Shown here in pieces: positions 1 to 7,773 of a DNA stretch of 38,785 nucleotides (position 1 is its first letter; every line of letters starts with the position of its first letter). The stretch comes from 9FT-COMBO-53-11 sp035291485 (GTDB taxonomy: Bacteria; Patescibacteriota; WWE3; 9FT-COMBO-53-11). The translations under genes were made by a program, and so were the position numbers. The stretch covers positions 1 through 38,785 of the forward strand of contig DATDSA010000010.1 in assembly GCA_035291485.1 (NCBI GenBank). The letters are read 5' to 3'. The notes beneath the pieces are model-generated. The model was not told the DNA's origin and did no database searches. It saw only the letters and a list, made by a program, of their open reading frames with translations.

Positions 1-138
1 ATCAGCGGGCTGCCACTGGAGCTGGGAAATCTTAAGAATCTCAAGCTGCTGGATCTTTCCGGCAATCCGGTATCCACTATCGACCTCGCCAAAATCGAGG
101 CCGCCCTCCCCGATACCGAGATCCGCTCCGACAATTAA
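1..138 (+). CDS. Leucine-rich repeat protein, C-terminal end (partial)
   Basis: Frame 1 is open from the window edge and ends with TAA at 136-138, giving 45 residues. They contain one and a half leucine-rich repeats (LPLELGNLKNLKLLDLSGNP), with the usual spacing of Leu, Asn and Pro residues, followed by a short capping tail ending in RSDN. Such repeats form a curved protein-binding surface; the partner cannot be told from the tail alone. The start lies outside the window, so the size and any signal peptide are unknown. No terminator is obvious before the next promoter. Confidence 0.8.
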   Translation: MSGLPLELGNLKNLKLLDLSGNPVSTIDLAKIEAALPDTEIRSDN

Positions 139-178
139 TCCCTTCTTTTCTGCTCACCACCGGCCCGGTTCCCAGACT

Positions 179-187
179 TGTTAAAAT
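179..187 (+). promoter_or_regulatory. Extended -10 promoter of the DUF5667 gene
   Basis: TG at 179-180, one base, then TAAAAT at 182-187 fits an extended -10 box. Transcription would start near 194, and a strong Shine-Dalgarno (AAAGGGGG) lies at about 206-213 before the TTG start at 224. No good -35 is visible. Confidence 0.5.
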
Positions 188-223
188 AGCTTATTGAGTT
201 GAAACAAAGGGGGTTGAAAAAAT

Positions 224-784
224 TTGTTTAAGAAACTTTTAATCCTATCCGTTCTCACAGTCTTTCTCTTCGCCGGAGGTTTGGTGCTGGCGAAAGACGA
301 TCTCCCGAACCCCGGAATCACTCCCGACAGTCCCTTCTACTTCCTCGACACTCTCGGTGAGCAGATCGAGCTCTTCCTCTCTTTTAGTCCCACTGCGAAG
401 GCCGAAAGGGCCACCCAGATCGCGGCCGAAAAAGCCGCCGAGGTGGAAGCGATGATCGAGGAGAACAAACCGGACGCGGTCGAGACCGCGGCCACCCGCT
501 ACGGCGAGCTGATCAGCCTGGCCGCCCAGAGCATCAGGGAATCAGAGGACAGAGCCGCCGCCGTGGCGGCGCTCGTGGCGCAGGCCACTTCGATCCACCT
601 CACGGTCCTCACCGGATTACTGGATAAGGTTCCCGAGCAGGCGAGGAATGCGATCGAGAACGCCCTGACCAAGAGCGAGAACGGCGCCCAGTCGGCGCTG
701 GACGCTCTTCAGGACGAAACCGATCTCAGGAGCGAGGTCCAGGACAAGATCAACGCCGCTCGGGCAAAACGGGGAGCGGAATAG
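224..784 (+). CDS. DUF5667 domain secreted protein
   Basis: This 186-residue protein starts at TTG, chosen because AAAGGGGG sits about ten bases upstream. Residues 1-24 form a signal peptide or N-terminal anchor (Lys-Lys, then a hydrophobic stretch ending in GGLVLA). The segment PGITPDSPFYFLD at about residues 29-41 followed by helices rich in Ala, Glu and Lys (KAERATQIAAEKAAEVEAM) is the hallmark of DUF5667, a helical domain of unknown function found in secreted proteins of CPR bacteria and some Firmicutes and Actinobacteria. The remaining protein is predicted to be a helical bundle. It would act outside the membrane. It has its own promoter and Shine-Dalgarno and faces a convergent gene. 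The family identification is strong; the function is unknown. Confidence 0.85.
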   Translation: MFKKLLILSVLTVFLFAGGLVLAKDDLPNPGITPDSPFYFLDTLGEQIELFLSFSPTAKAERATQIAAEKAAEVEAMIEENKPDAVETAATRYGELISLAAQSIRESEDRAAAVAALVAQATSIHLTVLTGLLDKVPEQARNAIENALTKSENGAQSALDALQDETDLRSEVQDKINAARAKRGAE

Positions 785-810
785 AAAACCCGCTTCGGTG
801 GGGAAGCGGG
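785..810 (-). terminator. Terminator of the Cys-rich gene
   Basis: CCCGCTTC (789-796) and GAAGCGGG (803-810) form an eight-base-pair hairpin. Read on the minus strand it is followed by TTTT (785-788), so it terminates the minus-strand gene; on the plus strand no T run follows. It may also protect the 3' end of the convergent DUF5667 message. Confidence 0.75.
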
Positions 811-822
811 GTAGAGAAGGGA

Positions 823-1272
823 TCAGCCGAACTTGGGCAGGCGCAGGCCGTGGCAGGAACACTTGCGGCAGGATCCCACTCCGTAACGGTGGTACCTTCG
901 CCGGTGCCCACAGGCGCAAACCTGTTTGGGGTCCGCCGGAACCAGCAGACGGCCGTAGTAATGGAGCAGCCGCCACCCCTGCATGACCGCCGCGTCCATA
1001 CCGGGATTGTTCGGATCGCCAACCGCGCGGGTGTGGAAGATGACGTCCTTGAACATCAAATCTTCCACCGTTTGGACCGCCTCCGCCAGCATCTTCAGCG
1101 CCGCCACGTAGACCAGGCCGGCGGTGTTGAAACTTTCCTCTTTCGGTAGCTCAAGGAACTTCTTGCCCTCGTCCGTACCGATGTCACCCTCGCGCTCCCG
1201 GAAGGAGTTCAGGTGCTCCCGGATCGCGTCGCCGATGGTCTGGACCTTTGCCTTGGCCTTGCGTTTTCCCAC
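823..1272 (-). CDS. Small Cys/His-rich putative zinc-binding protein
   Basis: I do not recognise a named family. The frame is open to 1308, but GTG at 1272-1270 is the likely start because GGGAGGAGA lies just before it, giving 149 residues that begin VGKRKAKAK. The middle is helical and acidic. The C-terminal 30 residues hold a compact metal-binding motif (CACGHRRRYH, then GVGSCRKCSCHG) with five Cys and three His, matching a C-x-C-G-H...H...G-x-C-x2-C-x-C pattern typical of small zinc proteins. A basic N-terminus and a zinc knuckle would suit nucleic-acid or protein binding, but this is inference. It is transcribed divergently from the gene at 1441 and ends in a clear hairpin terminator. Confidence 0.75.
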   Translation of the reverse strand: MGKRKAKAKVQTIGDAIREHLNSFREREGDIGTDEGKKFLELPKEESFNTAGLVYVAALKMLAEAVQTVEDLMFKDVIFHTRAVGDPNNPGMDAAVMQGWRLLHYYGRLLVPADPKQVCACGHRRRYHRYGVGSCRKCSCHGLRLPKFG

Positions 1273-1298
1273 GTCTCCTCCCTCTTTTCTTTGAAAGA

Positions 1299-1307
1299 AG
1301 TTTATCA
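1299..1307 (-). promoter_or_regulatory. Extended -10 promoter of the Cys-rich gene
   Basis: On the minus strand TG-A-TAAACT (TAAACT is the complement of 1299-1304) lies about 27 bases before the GTG start at 1272 and upstream of the Shine-Dalgarno. No convincing -35 is seen. Confidence 0.4.
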
Positions 1308-1357
1308 TGAGGATTTGATAATCGGGTAGTCTTTTTATTATCCTAGAGGAGTAATGT

Positions 1358-1429
1358 ACGGCTCGCTAAAGCGAACCTAGATTCGGCGAATGGCCGAATA
1401 ACGGCTCGCTAAAGCGAACCTAGCATTTT
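1358..1429 (+). repeat. Dispersed palindromic element, copies A and B
   Basis: Two direct copies of ACGGCTCGCTAAAGCGAACC plus TAG (1358-1380 and 1401-1423) flank a third hairpin, ATTCGG...GCCGAAT (1381-1399). In each copy GGCTCGC pairs with GCGAACC around a TAAA loop, with a C/A mismatch at the third pair. Copy B continues as CATTTT (1424-1429), which is complementary to AAAATG at 1438-1443, the bases that include the start codon of the next gene. Other copies of the family are listed separately. Confidence 0.85.
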
Positions 1430-1440
1430 GAGAAAACAAA

Positions 1441-1650
1441 ATGAAAGAACAGCACGACCACAGCCAACCCACCCACACCGCCGGTTGCGACGCCTGTTCC
1501 TACGTCGCCGAGGTTCACGCCCACGGCGATGACGAAGCGGTAGACGCGCTGGTGCAGGATCTGGCGGCGCACAACAAGGCCGTCCACAACCAGGACACCG
1601 ACCCCGAAGCCATCAAAGATCCCGTTCGCGCCAAGATGAAGACCCTGTAG
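1441..1650 (+). CDS. Small His/Cys-containing protein (DUF1059-like?)
   Basis: The 69-residue product has GCDACSYVAEVHAHGDDEAVD followed by a helix ending HNKAVHN. Two Cys spaced C-x2-C near the N-terminus and two His spaced H-x4-H at the end of the helix could bind one zinc ion. The layout (Cys motif, acidic helix, terminal His pair) weakly resembles DUF1059 proteins, but this is not certain. There is no Shine-Dalgarno: the leader instead holds two palindromic repeats, and the start codon is complementary to the end of the second. The EamA permease gene starts three bases after the stop, so the two are probably one operon. Confidence 0.65.
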   Translation: MKEQHDHSQPTHTAGCDACSYVAEVHAHGDDEAVDALVQDLAAHNKAVHNQDTDPEAIKDPVRAKMKTL

Positions 1651-1653
1651 GCA

Positions 1654-2523
1654 GTGTTTCCAATCATCGGAATTCTCACCGGAATCGGCTCGGCGGCGGG
1701 ATGGGGAGTGGGGGATTTCCTCGCCGGAAAATCCTCCCAAAAATCCGGCCCGTACCAAGCCGCCTTCCTCTCGGTTCTGTTCGGGCTAATTGTCACCGCC
1801 GTAATTTACCTCATTTTTGTCCGAGATTTCGGCATTCCATCCCCCGACATCTTCATCCGCCTCACAATTCTGGTTCTCGGCCTGTCGGCCGCCCAGATTC
1901 TGTTCTTTAAGGCCCTGGCGATCGGCCCGATCGGCATCGTCGCCACCATCGGCAGCGCTTATTCGTTGATCACCGTTCCTCTGGCGCTGGGATTGCTCGG
2001 CGAACAGCTCACCGTCGGCCAGCTGGCAGCGGTCGCCACGATTATTTTGGGAGTAATTTTGACCTCAATTCAGATCGGTGGAAAATCAGTCAAGCTCATC
2101 AGCAAGCGGGGGGTGATTCTGGCACTGGGGGCGATGATTATCTGGGGAGTATCTTTCGCTTTTCTCGATCCGGTCGTCGAAGCGCTGGGATGGGTTAAGG
2201 CCTTTTCGCTGGAATACGTCCTGACGGTTATTTGGGAACTAGTTATTCTGGGAGCGATGGGGATCAGCCTCCGCAAGCTGGTGGCGCCGGGATTCAATCG
2301 TTTGGTCGTGGCGAACTCGATCGCCTTTCTTTTCGGGAACGCCGCCTTCAACATCGGGCTGGAGAAGGGGCTGGTCTCAATCGTGACCCCGATCTCTTCG
2401 GCTTATCCAGTAATTACGGTTCTTCTCGCTTGGCTCTTCTTGAAAGAGCACCTCAAGAGGAACCAGCTCCTGGGGATCGCCCTCGTTATCACCGGAGTAA
2501 TTATCCTCGCCGTCTCCGGTTAA
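1654..2523 (+). CDS. EamA/DMT family permease
   Basis: This 289-residue protein is a member of the drug/metabolite transporter superfamily. It shows about ten hydrophobic segments arranged as two EamA halves: the first begins ILTGIGSAAGWGVGDFLAGK, and the second begins near residue 150 with GVILALGAMIIWGVSFAFLDP. The second half ends in TPISSAYPVITVLLAWLFLKE, a classic EamA signature. Members export or import small metabolites such as amino acids, but the substrate cannot be read from sequence. It starts at GTG three bases after the stop of the upstream small gene, with only a weak GTAGG as ribosome-binding site, so translation is probably coupled. Confidence 0.9.
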   Translation: MFPIIGILTGIGSAAGWGVGDFLAGKSSQKSGPYQAAFLSVLFGLIVTAVIYLIFVRDFGIPSPDIFIRLTILVLGLSAAQILFFKALAIGPIGIVATIGSAYSLITVPLALGLLGEQLTVGQLAAVATIILGVILTSIQIGGKSVKLISKRGVILALGAMIIWGVSFAFLDPVVEALGWVKAFSLEYVLTVIWELVILGAMGISLRKLVAPGFNRLVVANSIAFLFGNAAFNIGLEKGLVSIVTPISSAYPVITVLLAWLFLKEHLKRNQLLGIALVITGVIILAVSG

Positions 2524-2531
2524 CGCAGGTC

Positions 2532-2561
2532 TTGATTCCGCCGGCCGAGCTTCGCTAGACT
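2532..2561 (+). promoter_or_regulatory. pyrG promoter, nearly leaderless
   Basis: TTGATT (2532-2537), an 18-base spacer and TAGACT (2556-2561) lie directly before the GTG start at 2567. The expected start of transcription is at or one base after the first base of the start codon, and no Shine-Dalgarno is present, so the message would be leaderless. Confidence 0.5.
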
Positions 2562-2566
2562 GGTTC

Positions 2567-4252
2567 GTGCCAAGGCGAAAGTTTCCGAAACTCGTCTTCG
2601 TTTCGGGTGGTGTGCTCTCCGGGTTAGGCAAAGGAATCACCACCGCATCCGTTTCTCTCCTCCTCAAATCCCGCGGCTATAAAGTCACCGCCATCAAGTG
2701 CGACATGTATCTCAATATCGACGCCGGCACGATGAACCCCGTTGAACACGGGGAGGTCTTCGTGACCGATGACCGGGCCGAGACCGACCAGGATATCGGC
2801 CACTACGAACGCTTTCTGAACGAGGACCTGCCGGGGAAGAATTACATCACCGCCGGCCAAGTCTACTACGAGGTCCTCCAGAGAGAACGGCGGCTGGAGT
2901 ACGGGGGAAGAACGATCGACGCCTACGAGGAGATCCCACCGGAGATCATCCGCCGAATAAAACAGGCGGCCCAGGGGTACGAGATCGCGGTGATCGAGCT
3001 GGGCGGAACGGTCGGTGAGTACCAGAACATCATGTTCTTCGAGGCCATCCGCCGGCTGAAGATCAAGGACCCCAGCTCGACCCTGCTGATCCACGTCGGC
3101 TACCTGCCGCTCCCGCCGACCCTGGGAGAGCCCAAATCGAAACCGATCCAACAATCCATTCAAGAACTGAACTCGCTCGGCCTTCGGCCGGATTTCGTTG
3201 TTGCCCGCTCGGAGAAACCGATCGACTTGAAGCGGAAGGAGAAAATCGCTTTCTCCGCCGCGATCGATCCCCAGGACGTAATCTCAAACCCCGATGTCAG
3301 CCCGGTCTACCGCGTCCCGCTGGTGCTGGAGGAGCAGGAGCTGGCGCGAAAGATCCTGCAAAGGTTCGGCTTGCGGTCCCGCGGCCGAAAACTCGGCGAA
3401 TGGAAGAATCTCATCAAAAGGATCGAAGGGGCTAGAAAACCGATCAGGATCGGTATGGTCGCCAAGTACATCTCCTCCGGCGATTTCACCCTGGAAGATT
3501 CCTACATCTGCGTCAACGAAGCGATCAAGCACGCCGCTTGGGAGCAAGGGCTGGATCCCCAGCTGGTTTGGATCGATTCCGAGAAGCTGGAGGAGATGGG
3601 AAAGAAGGAGTTTGAAGAAGCGCTCGCGGGCTTGGACGGGATGATCGTCCCGCAGGGGTGGGGGAGCCGGGGAACGGAGGGGAAGATCGGGGCGATCCGA
3701 TTCGCCCGAGAAAACAAAATCCCATACCTGGGGCTCTGTTTCGGAATGCAGATGGCGGTGGTCGAGTTCTCCCGCCACGTGCTGGGATTGAAGGACGCCC
3801 ACACCGCCGAGGCTGATCCCAAAACCAAGAACCCGGTGATCCACGTCATGCCGAACCAGGAGAAATACCTCCAGAATAGGCAGTACGGCGGGACGATCCG
3901 GCTCGGCGCTTGGAAGTGCGGGATTGAGCCCCGGACGCTACTGCGCCGGATCTACGACCGAGGGGTGGTCAGCGAACGGCACCGCCACCGCTACGAGCTG
4001 AACAACAAGTACCGCCAGCTGCTGGAGAAAAATGGAATGAGGTTGTCCGGATTATCGAGCGATAAGGAGCTGGTGGAAGCGATTGAGTTGGATCAAAAAA
4101 TTCATCCGTTCTTTCTGGGGGTACAATTCCATCCGGAATTAAAATCCCGGCCGTTGGCACCCCACCCTATTTTTAGGGAGTTTATGCGCGCCGCGAGCGG
4201 CGACGGAGGTAGAGACCGACCTCAAAAGCGAGGGCGGCGAAAAGCAGATTGA
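2567..4252 (+). CDS. pyrG: CTP synthase
   Basis: This enzyme makes CTP from UTP, ATP and glutamine in the cytoplasm, the last step of pyrimidine nucleotide synthesis. The 561 residues show both domains. The N-terminal synthase domain has the P-loop GGVLSGLGKGI at residues 13-23, then KCDMYLNIDAGTMNP and GEVFVTDDRAETDQDIGHYERF. The C-terminal class I glutaminase domain has the nucleophile in GLCFGMQ (Cys391) and the His-Glu pair in FHPE (His522, Glu524). It is slightly longer than the usual 535-550 residues because of a basic tail, which overlaps the convergent surface-protein gene by 71 bases. It starts at GTG with a -10 box six bases upstream and no Shine-Dalgarno. Confidence 0.97.
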   Translation: MPRRKFPKLVFVSGGVLSGLGKGITTASVSLLLKSRGYKVTAIKCDMYLNIDAGTMNPVEHGEVFVTDDRAETDQDIGHYERFLNEDLPGKNYITAGQVYYEVLQRERRLEYGGRTIDAYEEIPPEIIRRIKQAAQGYEIAVIELGGTVGEYQNIMFFEAIRRLKIKDPSSTLLIHVGYLPLPPTLGEPKSKPIQQSIQELNSLGLRPDFVVARSEKPIDLKRKEKIAFSAAIDPQDVISNPDVSPVYRVPLVLEEQELARKILQRFGLRSRGRKLGEWKNLIKRIEGARKPIRIGMVAKYISSGDFTLEDSYICVNEAIKHAAWEQGLDPQLVWIDSEKLEEMGKKEFEEALAGLDGMIVPQGWGSRGTEGKIGAIRFARENKIPYLGLCFGMQMAVVEFSRHVLGLKDAHTAEADPKTKNPVIHVMPNQEKYLQNRQYGGTIRLGAWKCGIEPRTLLRRIYDRGVVSERHRHRYELNNKYRQLLEKNGMRLSGLSSDKELVEAIELDQKIHPFFLGVQFHPELKSRPLAPHPIFREFMRAASGDGGRDRPQKRGRRKAD

Positions 4253-7200
4253 CGAGCGGCATTCCGGTGGCGGGGAGAACTTCTCCTTCGTCTTCCTCAC
4301 CCAGGACATCCTGGTCGTTGTTGGTCACCGTACAGGTCTTTTCCTCACCGACCTTAATATCTCCAACACAGTCTTCCGAGTAGAAGGCGGTGTATCCGGC
4401 GACCGGCTCTTCCGTGACTTCATACTGACCGGCGTCGAGGTCAATGACGGTTCCGCCCTCGTTCCCGAAGAAAGCGATCGGGTCGGGATTCGTCGCGGCG
4501 ATAGACAGAGTAAAATCGCTAGCGATCTTGGTACCGGTGCTGTTGTTGACCACCCGCTTGATGACGGTGAGCTTGGGAGCAATATCGTCGTTGGTGATGG
4601 TGCAGGAGATGTTTTCGCCCTCATTCAGGGTAACGGTACCACCGAGAACCGAGGGACAGTCATCCTCACGCTCTTCACCGCCGGTGAGGGAAACGAAGGC
4701 GTACCCGAAGAGACCCGCTTCATTCAGCGCGTAGGGAGTGTTAGCGTCAACTTCCAGGGTCTGACCGGAGGTCACCGCGGTATCTCCAATGGTCAGGCCA
4801 AAATCATTCGGCCCCGCTGTACCACCGTCGAGATTGATGACTTCTTTGTAGAGGGTAATCGTGGGAGCGGTGTCGTCGTTGGTCACGGTGCAGGTTTCCG
4901 AACCACCGTTCGGAATAAACACTTCGCTGCAGTTGTCGTAGCTGGTTCCGTAACCATCCGCCGACTCTTCAGTCACGGTGTAGGTTCCCTGAGGAACGGG
5001 TATTTCCTTCAACGCCCCGTCATCCAAGAACGGTCCGGGTTCCAAACCGTTGACTTGGAAGTAGAAATCGGAACCATTCGCGTCGCCGCCGTTGTCGTTG
5101 ACGACAATTTTCTTCACAATTAGTGTTCCCGGCTGATCGTCGTTGGTGATGGTGCAGGTCTTGGACTCCCCGGGAAGAAGAGTGATATTCCCCTGCGCAT
5201 CGCAATCCTCACCCCAGGTAGAAGGAGCGTAGCCAAAAAGCGTGTCTTCGCTGACCGTGTAAGAACCCGCATCCACGAAATGAGAACCCCAGCTGGATTG
5301 AACAGCATCGATGTAGACGGAAAAATCATTTTCGGTTGCGGTGCCACCGTCATCGTTGGGAAGAACTTTAACCAAAGTGAGGGTGGAAGTTTCGTCATCG
5401 TTTAGGATGGTGCAAGTCATCGTTTCCCCCGGCAAAAGAGCTACTTCTCCTTGCGCGTTGCAATCCCCACCCCAAGAAAAGGGCGTGTAACCAGGAAGGG
5501 TGTCTTCACTAACTGTGTAGGTACCGGCATCTACTTGATGGGATCCCCAGCTGGATTGAACAGCATCGATGTAGACATTAAAGTCATTCTCGGTTGCAGT
5601 TCCGCCGTTATCGTTGGGGAGAATCTTCGCCAAAATAAGCGTCGCTTCCTCATCGTCGTTTACAATCGTACAGGTGACATCCTCAGCCAATCCTAGGGTA
5701 ATAACATTCCCGTTTAACTGCCCACCATCACACTGCCAATCGCTGGGAGTGTAGCCGGAAGGACCACCCGATTCGGACAAGGTATAGGGCTCTCCCGCCA
5801 AAACAGCCTGCGGTCCAACGGTCGGTCCTGACCCAGAAAAACCATCAGTTCCGGTGGCCTGTAACGTCCACTGATTCTCGTTGGCTTGACCACCATCATT
5901 GTTGGTCACTGTTTTGACCAAAGTAAGGGTAGGAGCGACATCATCATTGGTGATGGTGCAGGTTTTTTCGTCGCCGTAGGCCAAGCTAACGTTACCGTCC
6001 TCACAACCTTCACTAAACGTCACAAGGTAACCGGAGGGGTCGATTTCTAAGAAATCTTCCTCAAAAGATTGACTACCAACTTCTAATGTATACGTAGTCT
6101 CCCAAACCCTAAGAACATCATTAATATAAAGATCAAAATTATCTTCGGTTGCAGTACCGCCATTATCGTTAGGAAGCTCTTTGTAGACAGTTAGAGTCGG
6201 CAACTGGCCGTTAGTAAAAGTGCAAGTTATATCACCGCCCGCAGTAAGATCAATGGAATTAGGGTTAATCTCGTTGTTCACCCCATCCGAGCAGACTGCA
6301 CTAATCGGCGCCCAGCCTGTAACCGGATATTCAATTAGAGAATAGTTTCCCGGCAAAAGGTCAGGAAAAGTGTGGGGAGTTTGTTCATCGATCAACGAAG
6401 TAGAACCAGCACCACTCAAAGTAAAGTCAAAAGACTGATTTGAACCAGAAGGTATGGTAATTTTATCAACCGTGATTGAGCCGGGGTTAATTTCATTGGT
6501 GAAAGTGCAAGTGACATCCTCACCTTCAGGCAAGGGCAGTACAACGCTGTCATTCGATCCAGTTCCAATTGGATCACCATCTTCATCCAAACAGGCAACC
6601 GAGGTTGAATAGCTGGAACTGGTAACCTCGCTAAGCGTGTAACTATCTGGAGTAAGATTTCCAAATGTGTAATCCCCACCATCGATAATGTTGCTGGCAG
6701 TACCAACCAGGGAACTGTCGGAGGAGAGTTCCAAGTTAAAGTCCCAGGTACTTGAATCATCCGGAACAACATCCTTAACTACCGTTACGGTAGCGGGCGA
6801 GACTACCGCGTCAGCCGAAAGAGATTTATCAGTAGCTCCCAAATTACCAAGATCATCGTCCCCGTCATCATTAACATCGGCGTACCAACTTATTAAGCGC
6901 ATGTGGTATGGGGAACCATGGATGCCTCCCGCGGAATTTCCGATTCCCCAGTCAAGTTTAGAACCAAGATGACCACCCCAAGCCAAAATTGCGGTTGAGT
7001 TAGTAGCGGAAAAGGTTATATCGATGGTTGTCTCGGCCGCATCATCCGCCAAATCCCCTTGGGTGTTGTAGGCCATACTTGAAATTGCCCCGTTCCACAT
7101 GGACATCACCCGCTCACCAGCCGGCAATGCATTAAAACTAGTGGTGGGTTGACCGAAAACCGGAGATCCGGCAGAACTGGGAGCAGGAATTGCAAAAGTA

Positions 7201-7655
7201 CTAGAAGGAGCAGACCCATCGGTAACTCCAACGACCCCATCGGTAGGATCAACGGTTTCGGTCAAGTGCCCAAAGTAACCGTGGTCTTCCAATCTTTGAT
7301 ACTGGGTAAGAAAGTCAATCGCGTGGGCTCCGCTGTGTTTGATGTCGTAACCGATTGTTAAAGTGATAGGCTCACCGATCGGCAAATCCGTCAAAACAGC
7401 TCGATAGGATTGAGAGTATCCCTCTATTAAGTGAGAGTTTGAGCCTCCGGCATTACCGTTAAACCAAATCGGAGGAACATTGGGCAAAGCGGCAGAACCG
7501 TTACGCATCTGATCGAGATCAACATTTGAACTAAGGTCATCACCATCAGCGTAAACCGGTACGGGGAGATACGAGAAAATCCCAATAACATACTGGGACA
7601 GAAGAGTCAGCGAGGTAAAGAGCGAGAATAATTTTTCGCGCGTTTGCGTACGCAT
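4182..7655 (-). CDS. LPATG-anchored surface protein with nine prealbumin-like repeats
   Basis: This 1157-residue protein is built for the cell surface. Residues 1-36 are a signal peptide ending in VYADG. Residues 40-285 form an N-terminal domain with AILAWGGHLGSKLDWG and GSPYHMRLISWY, seen in other bacterial surface proteins with prealbumin-like or DUF11 domains. Nine repeats follow (about 288-388, 393-483, 486-572, 575-668, 671-755, 757-840, 843-928, 931-1024, 1027-1115). Each begins with a strand like TLTLVK, has a strand like YTVSE (altered in repeat 3) and ends CTxTND. Each has two Cys, one before and one in the last strand. The Lys, Glu and Asn match the residues that form isopeptide bonds in CnaB/SpaA domains. 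The C-terminus has LPATG (1127-1131), a membrane segment and RRRSRR, a sortase signal. No sortase gene is in the window. Likely roles are adhesion or envelope structure. Confidence 0.9.
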   Translation of the reverse strand: MRTQTREKLFSLFTSLTLLSQYVIGIFSYLPVPVYADGDDLSSNVDLDQMRNGSAALPNVPPIWFNGNAGGSNSHLIEGYSQSYRAVLTDLPIGEPITLTIGYDIKHSGAHAIDFLTQYQRLEDHGYFGHLTETVDPTDGVVGVTDGSAPSSTFAIPAPSSAGSPVFGQPTTSFNALPAGERVMSMWNGAISSMAYNTQGDLADDAAETTIDITFSATNSTAILAWGGHLGSKLDWGIGNSAGGIHGSPYHMRLISWYADVNDDGDDDLGNLGATDKSLSADAVVSPATVTVVKDVVPDDSSTWDFNLELSSDSSLVGTASNIIDGGDYTFGNLTPDSYTLSEVTSSSYSTSVACLDEDGDPIGTGSNDSVVLPLPEGEDVTCTFTNEINPGSITVDKITIPSGSNQSFDFTLSGAGSTSLIDEQTPHTFPDLLPGNYSLIEYPVTGWAPISAVCSDGVNNEINPNSIDLTAGGDITCTFTNGQLPTLTVYKELPNDNGGTATEDNFDLYINDVLRVWETTYTLEVGSQSFEEDFLEIDPSGYLVTFSEGCEDGNVSLAYGDEKTCTITNDDVAPTLTLVKTVTNNDGGQANENQWTLQATGTDGFSGSGPTVGPQAVLAGEPYTLSESGGPSGYTPSDWQCDGGQLNGNVITLGLAEDVTCTIVNDDEEATLILAKILPNDNGGTATENDFNVYIDAVQSSWGSHQVDAGTYTVSEDTLPGYTPFSWGGDCNAQGEVALLPGETMTCTILNDDETSTLTLVKVLPNDDGGTATENDFSVYIDAVQSSWGSHFVDAGSYTVSEDTLFGYAPSTWGEDCDAQGNITLLPGESKTCTITNDDQPGTLIVKKIVVNDNGGDANGSDFYFQVNGLEPGPFLDDGALKEIPVPQGTYTVTEESADGYGTSYDNCSEVFIPNGGSETCTVTNDDTAPTITLYKEVINLDGGTAGPNDFGLTIGDTAVTSGQTLEVDANTPYALNEAGLFGYAFVSLTGGEEREDDCPSVLGGTVTLNEGENISCTITNDDIAPKLTVIKRVVNNSTGTKIASDFTLSIAATNPDPIAFFGNEGGTVIDLDAGQYEVTEEPVAGYTAFYSEDCVGDIKVGEEKTCTVTNNDQDVLGEEDEGEVLPATGMPLVNLLFAALAFEVGLYLRRRSRRA
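5136..5645 (-). repeat. Near-identical tandem repeats 5 and 6 of the surface protein
   Basis: Repeats 5 (about 5391-5645) and 6 (about 5136-5387) are much closer to each other than to the other seven. Both encode YIDAVQSSWGSH and share a 32-base identical stretch at 5287-5318 and 5545-5576, a period of 258 bases or 86 residues. This points to a recent tandem duplication. Confidence 0.85.
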
Positions 7656-7664
7656 TAGCTGTTA

Positions 7665-7693
7665 ACTATACATAATACTAACCCGTCTGTCAA
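7665..7693 (-). promoter_or_regulatory. Sigma-70-type promoter of the surface protein gene
   Basis: On the minus strand TTGACA (complement of 7688-7693), a 17-base spacer and TATAGT (complement of 7665-7670) form a near-consensus promoter. Only nine bases separate the -10 box from the ATG at 7655 and there is no Shine-Dalgarno, so the leader would be only about three bases long. Confidence 0.8.
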
Positions 7694-7758
7694 CCTCACA
7701 TCAAACCTTTTGAAAAATACTATGAGGTAGAAAAGGAAATATTTTAAGCAATCCACCT

Positions 7759-7767
7759 TGATATACT
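7759..7767 (+). promoter_or_regulatory. Extended -10 promoter of metK, leaderless
   Basis: TG-A-TATACT (7759-7767) is followed by six bases and then ATG at 7774. Transcription is expected to start seven bases after the -10 box, which is the A of the start codon. No Shine-Dalgarno is present. Confidence 0.65.
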
Positions 7768-7773
7768 CTACGT

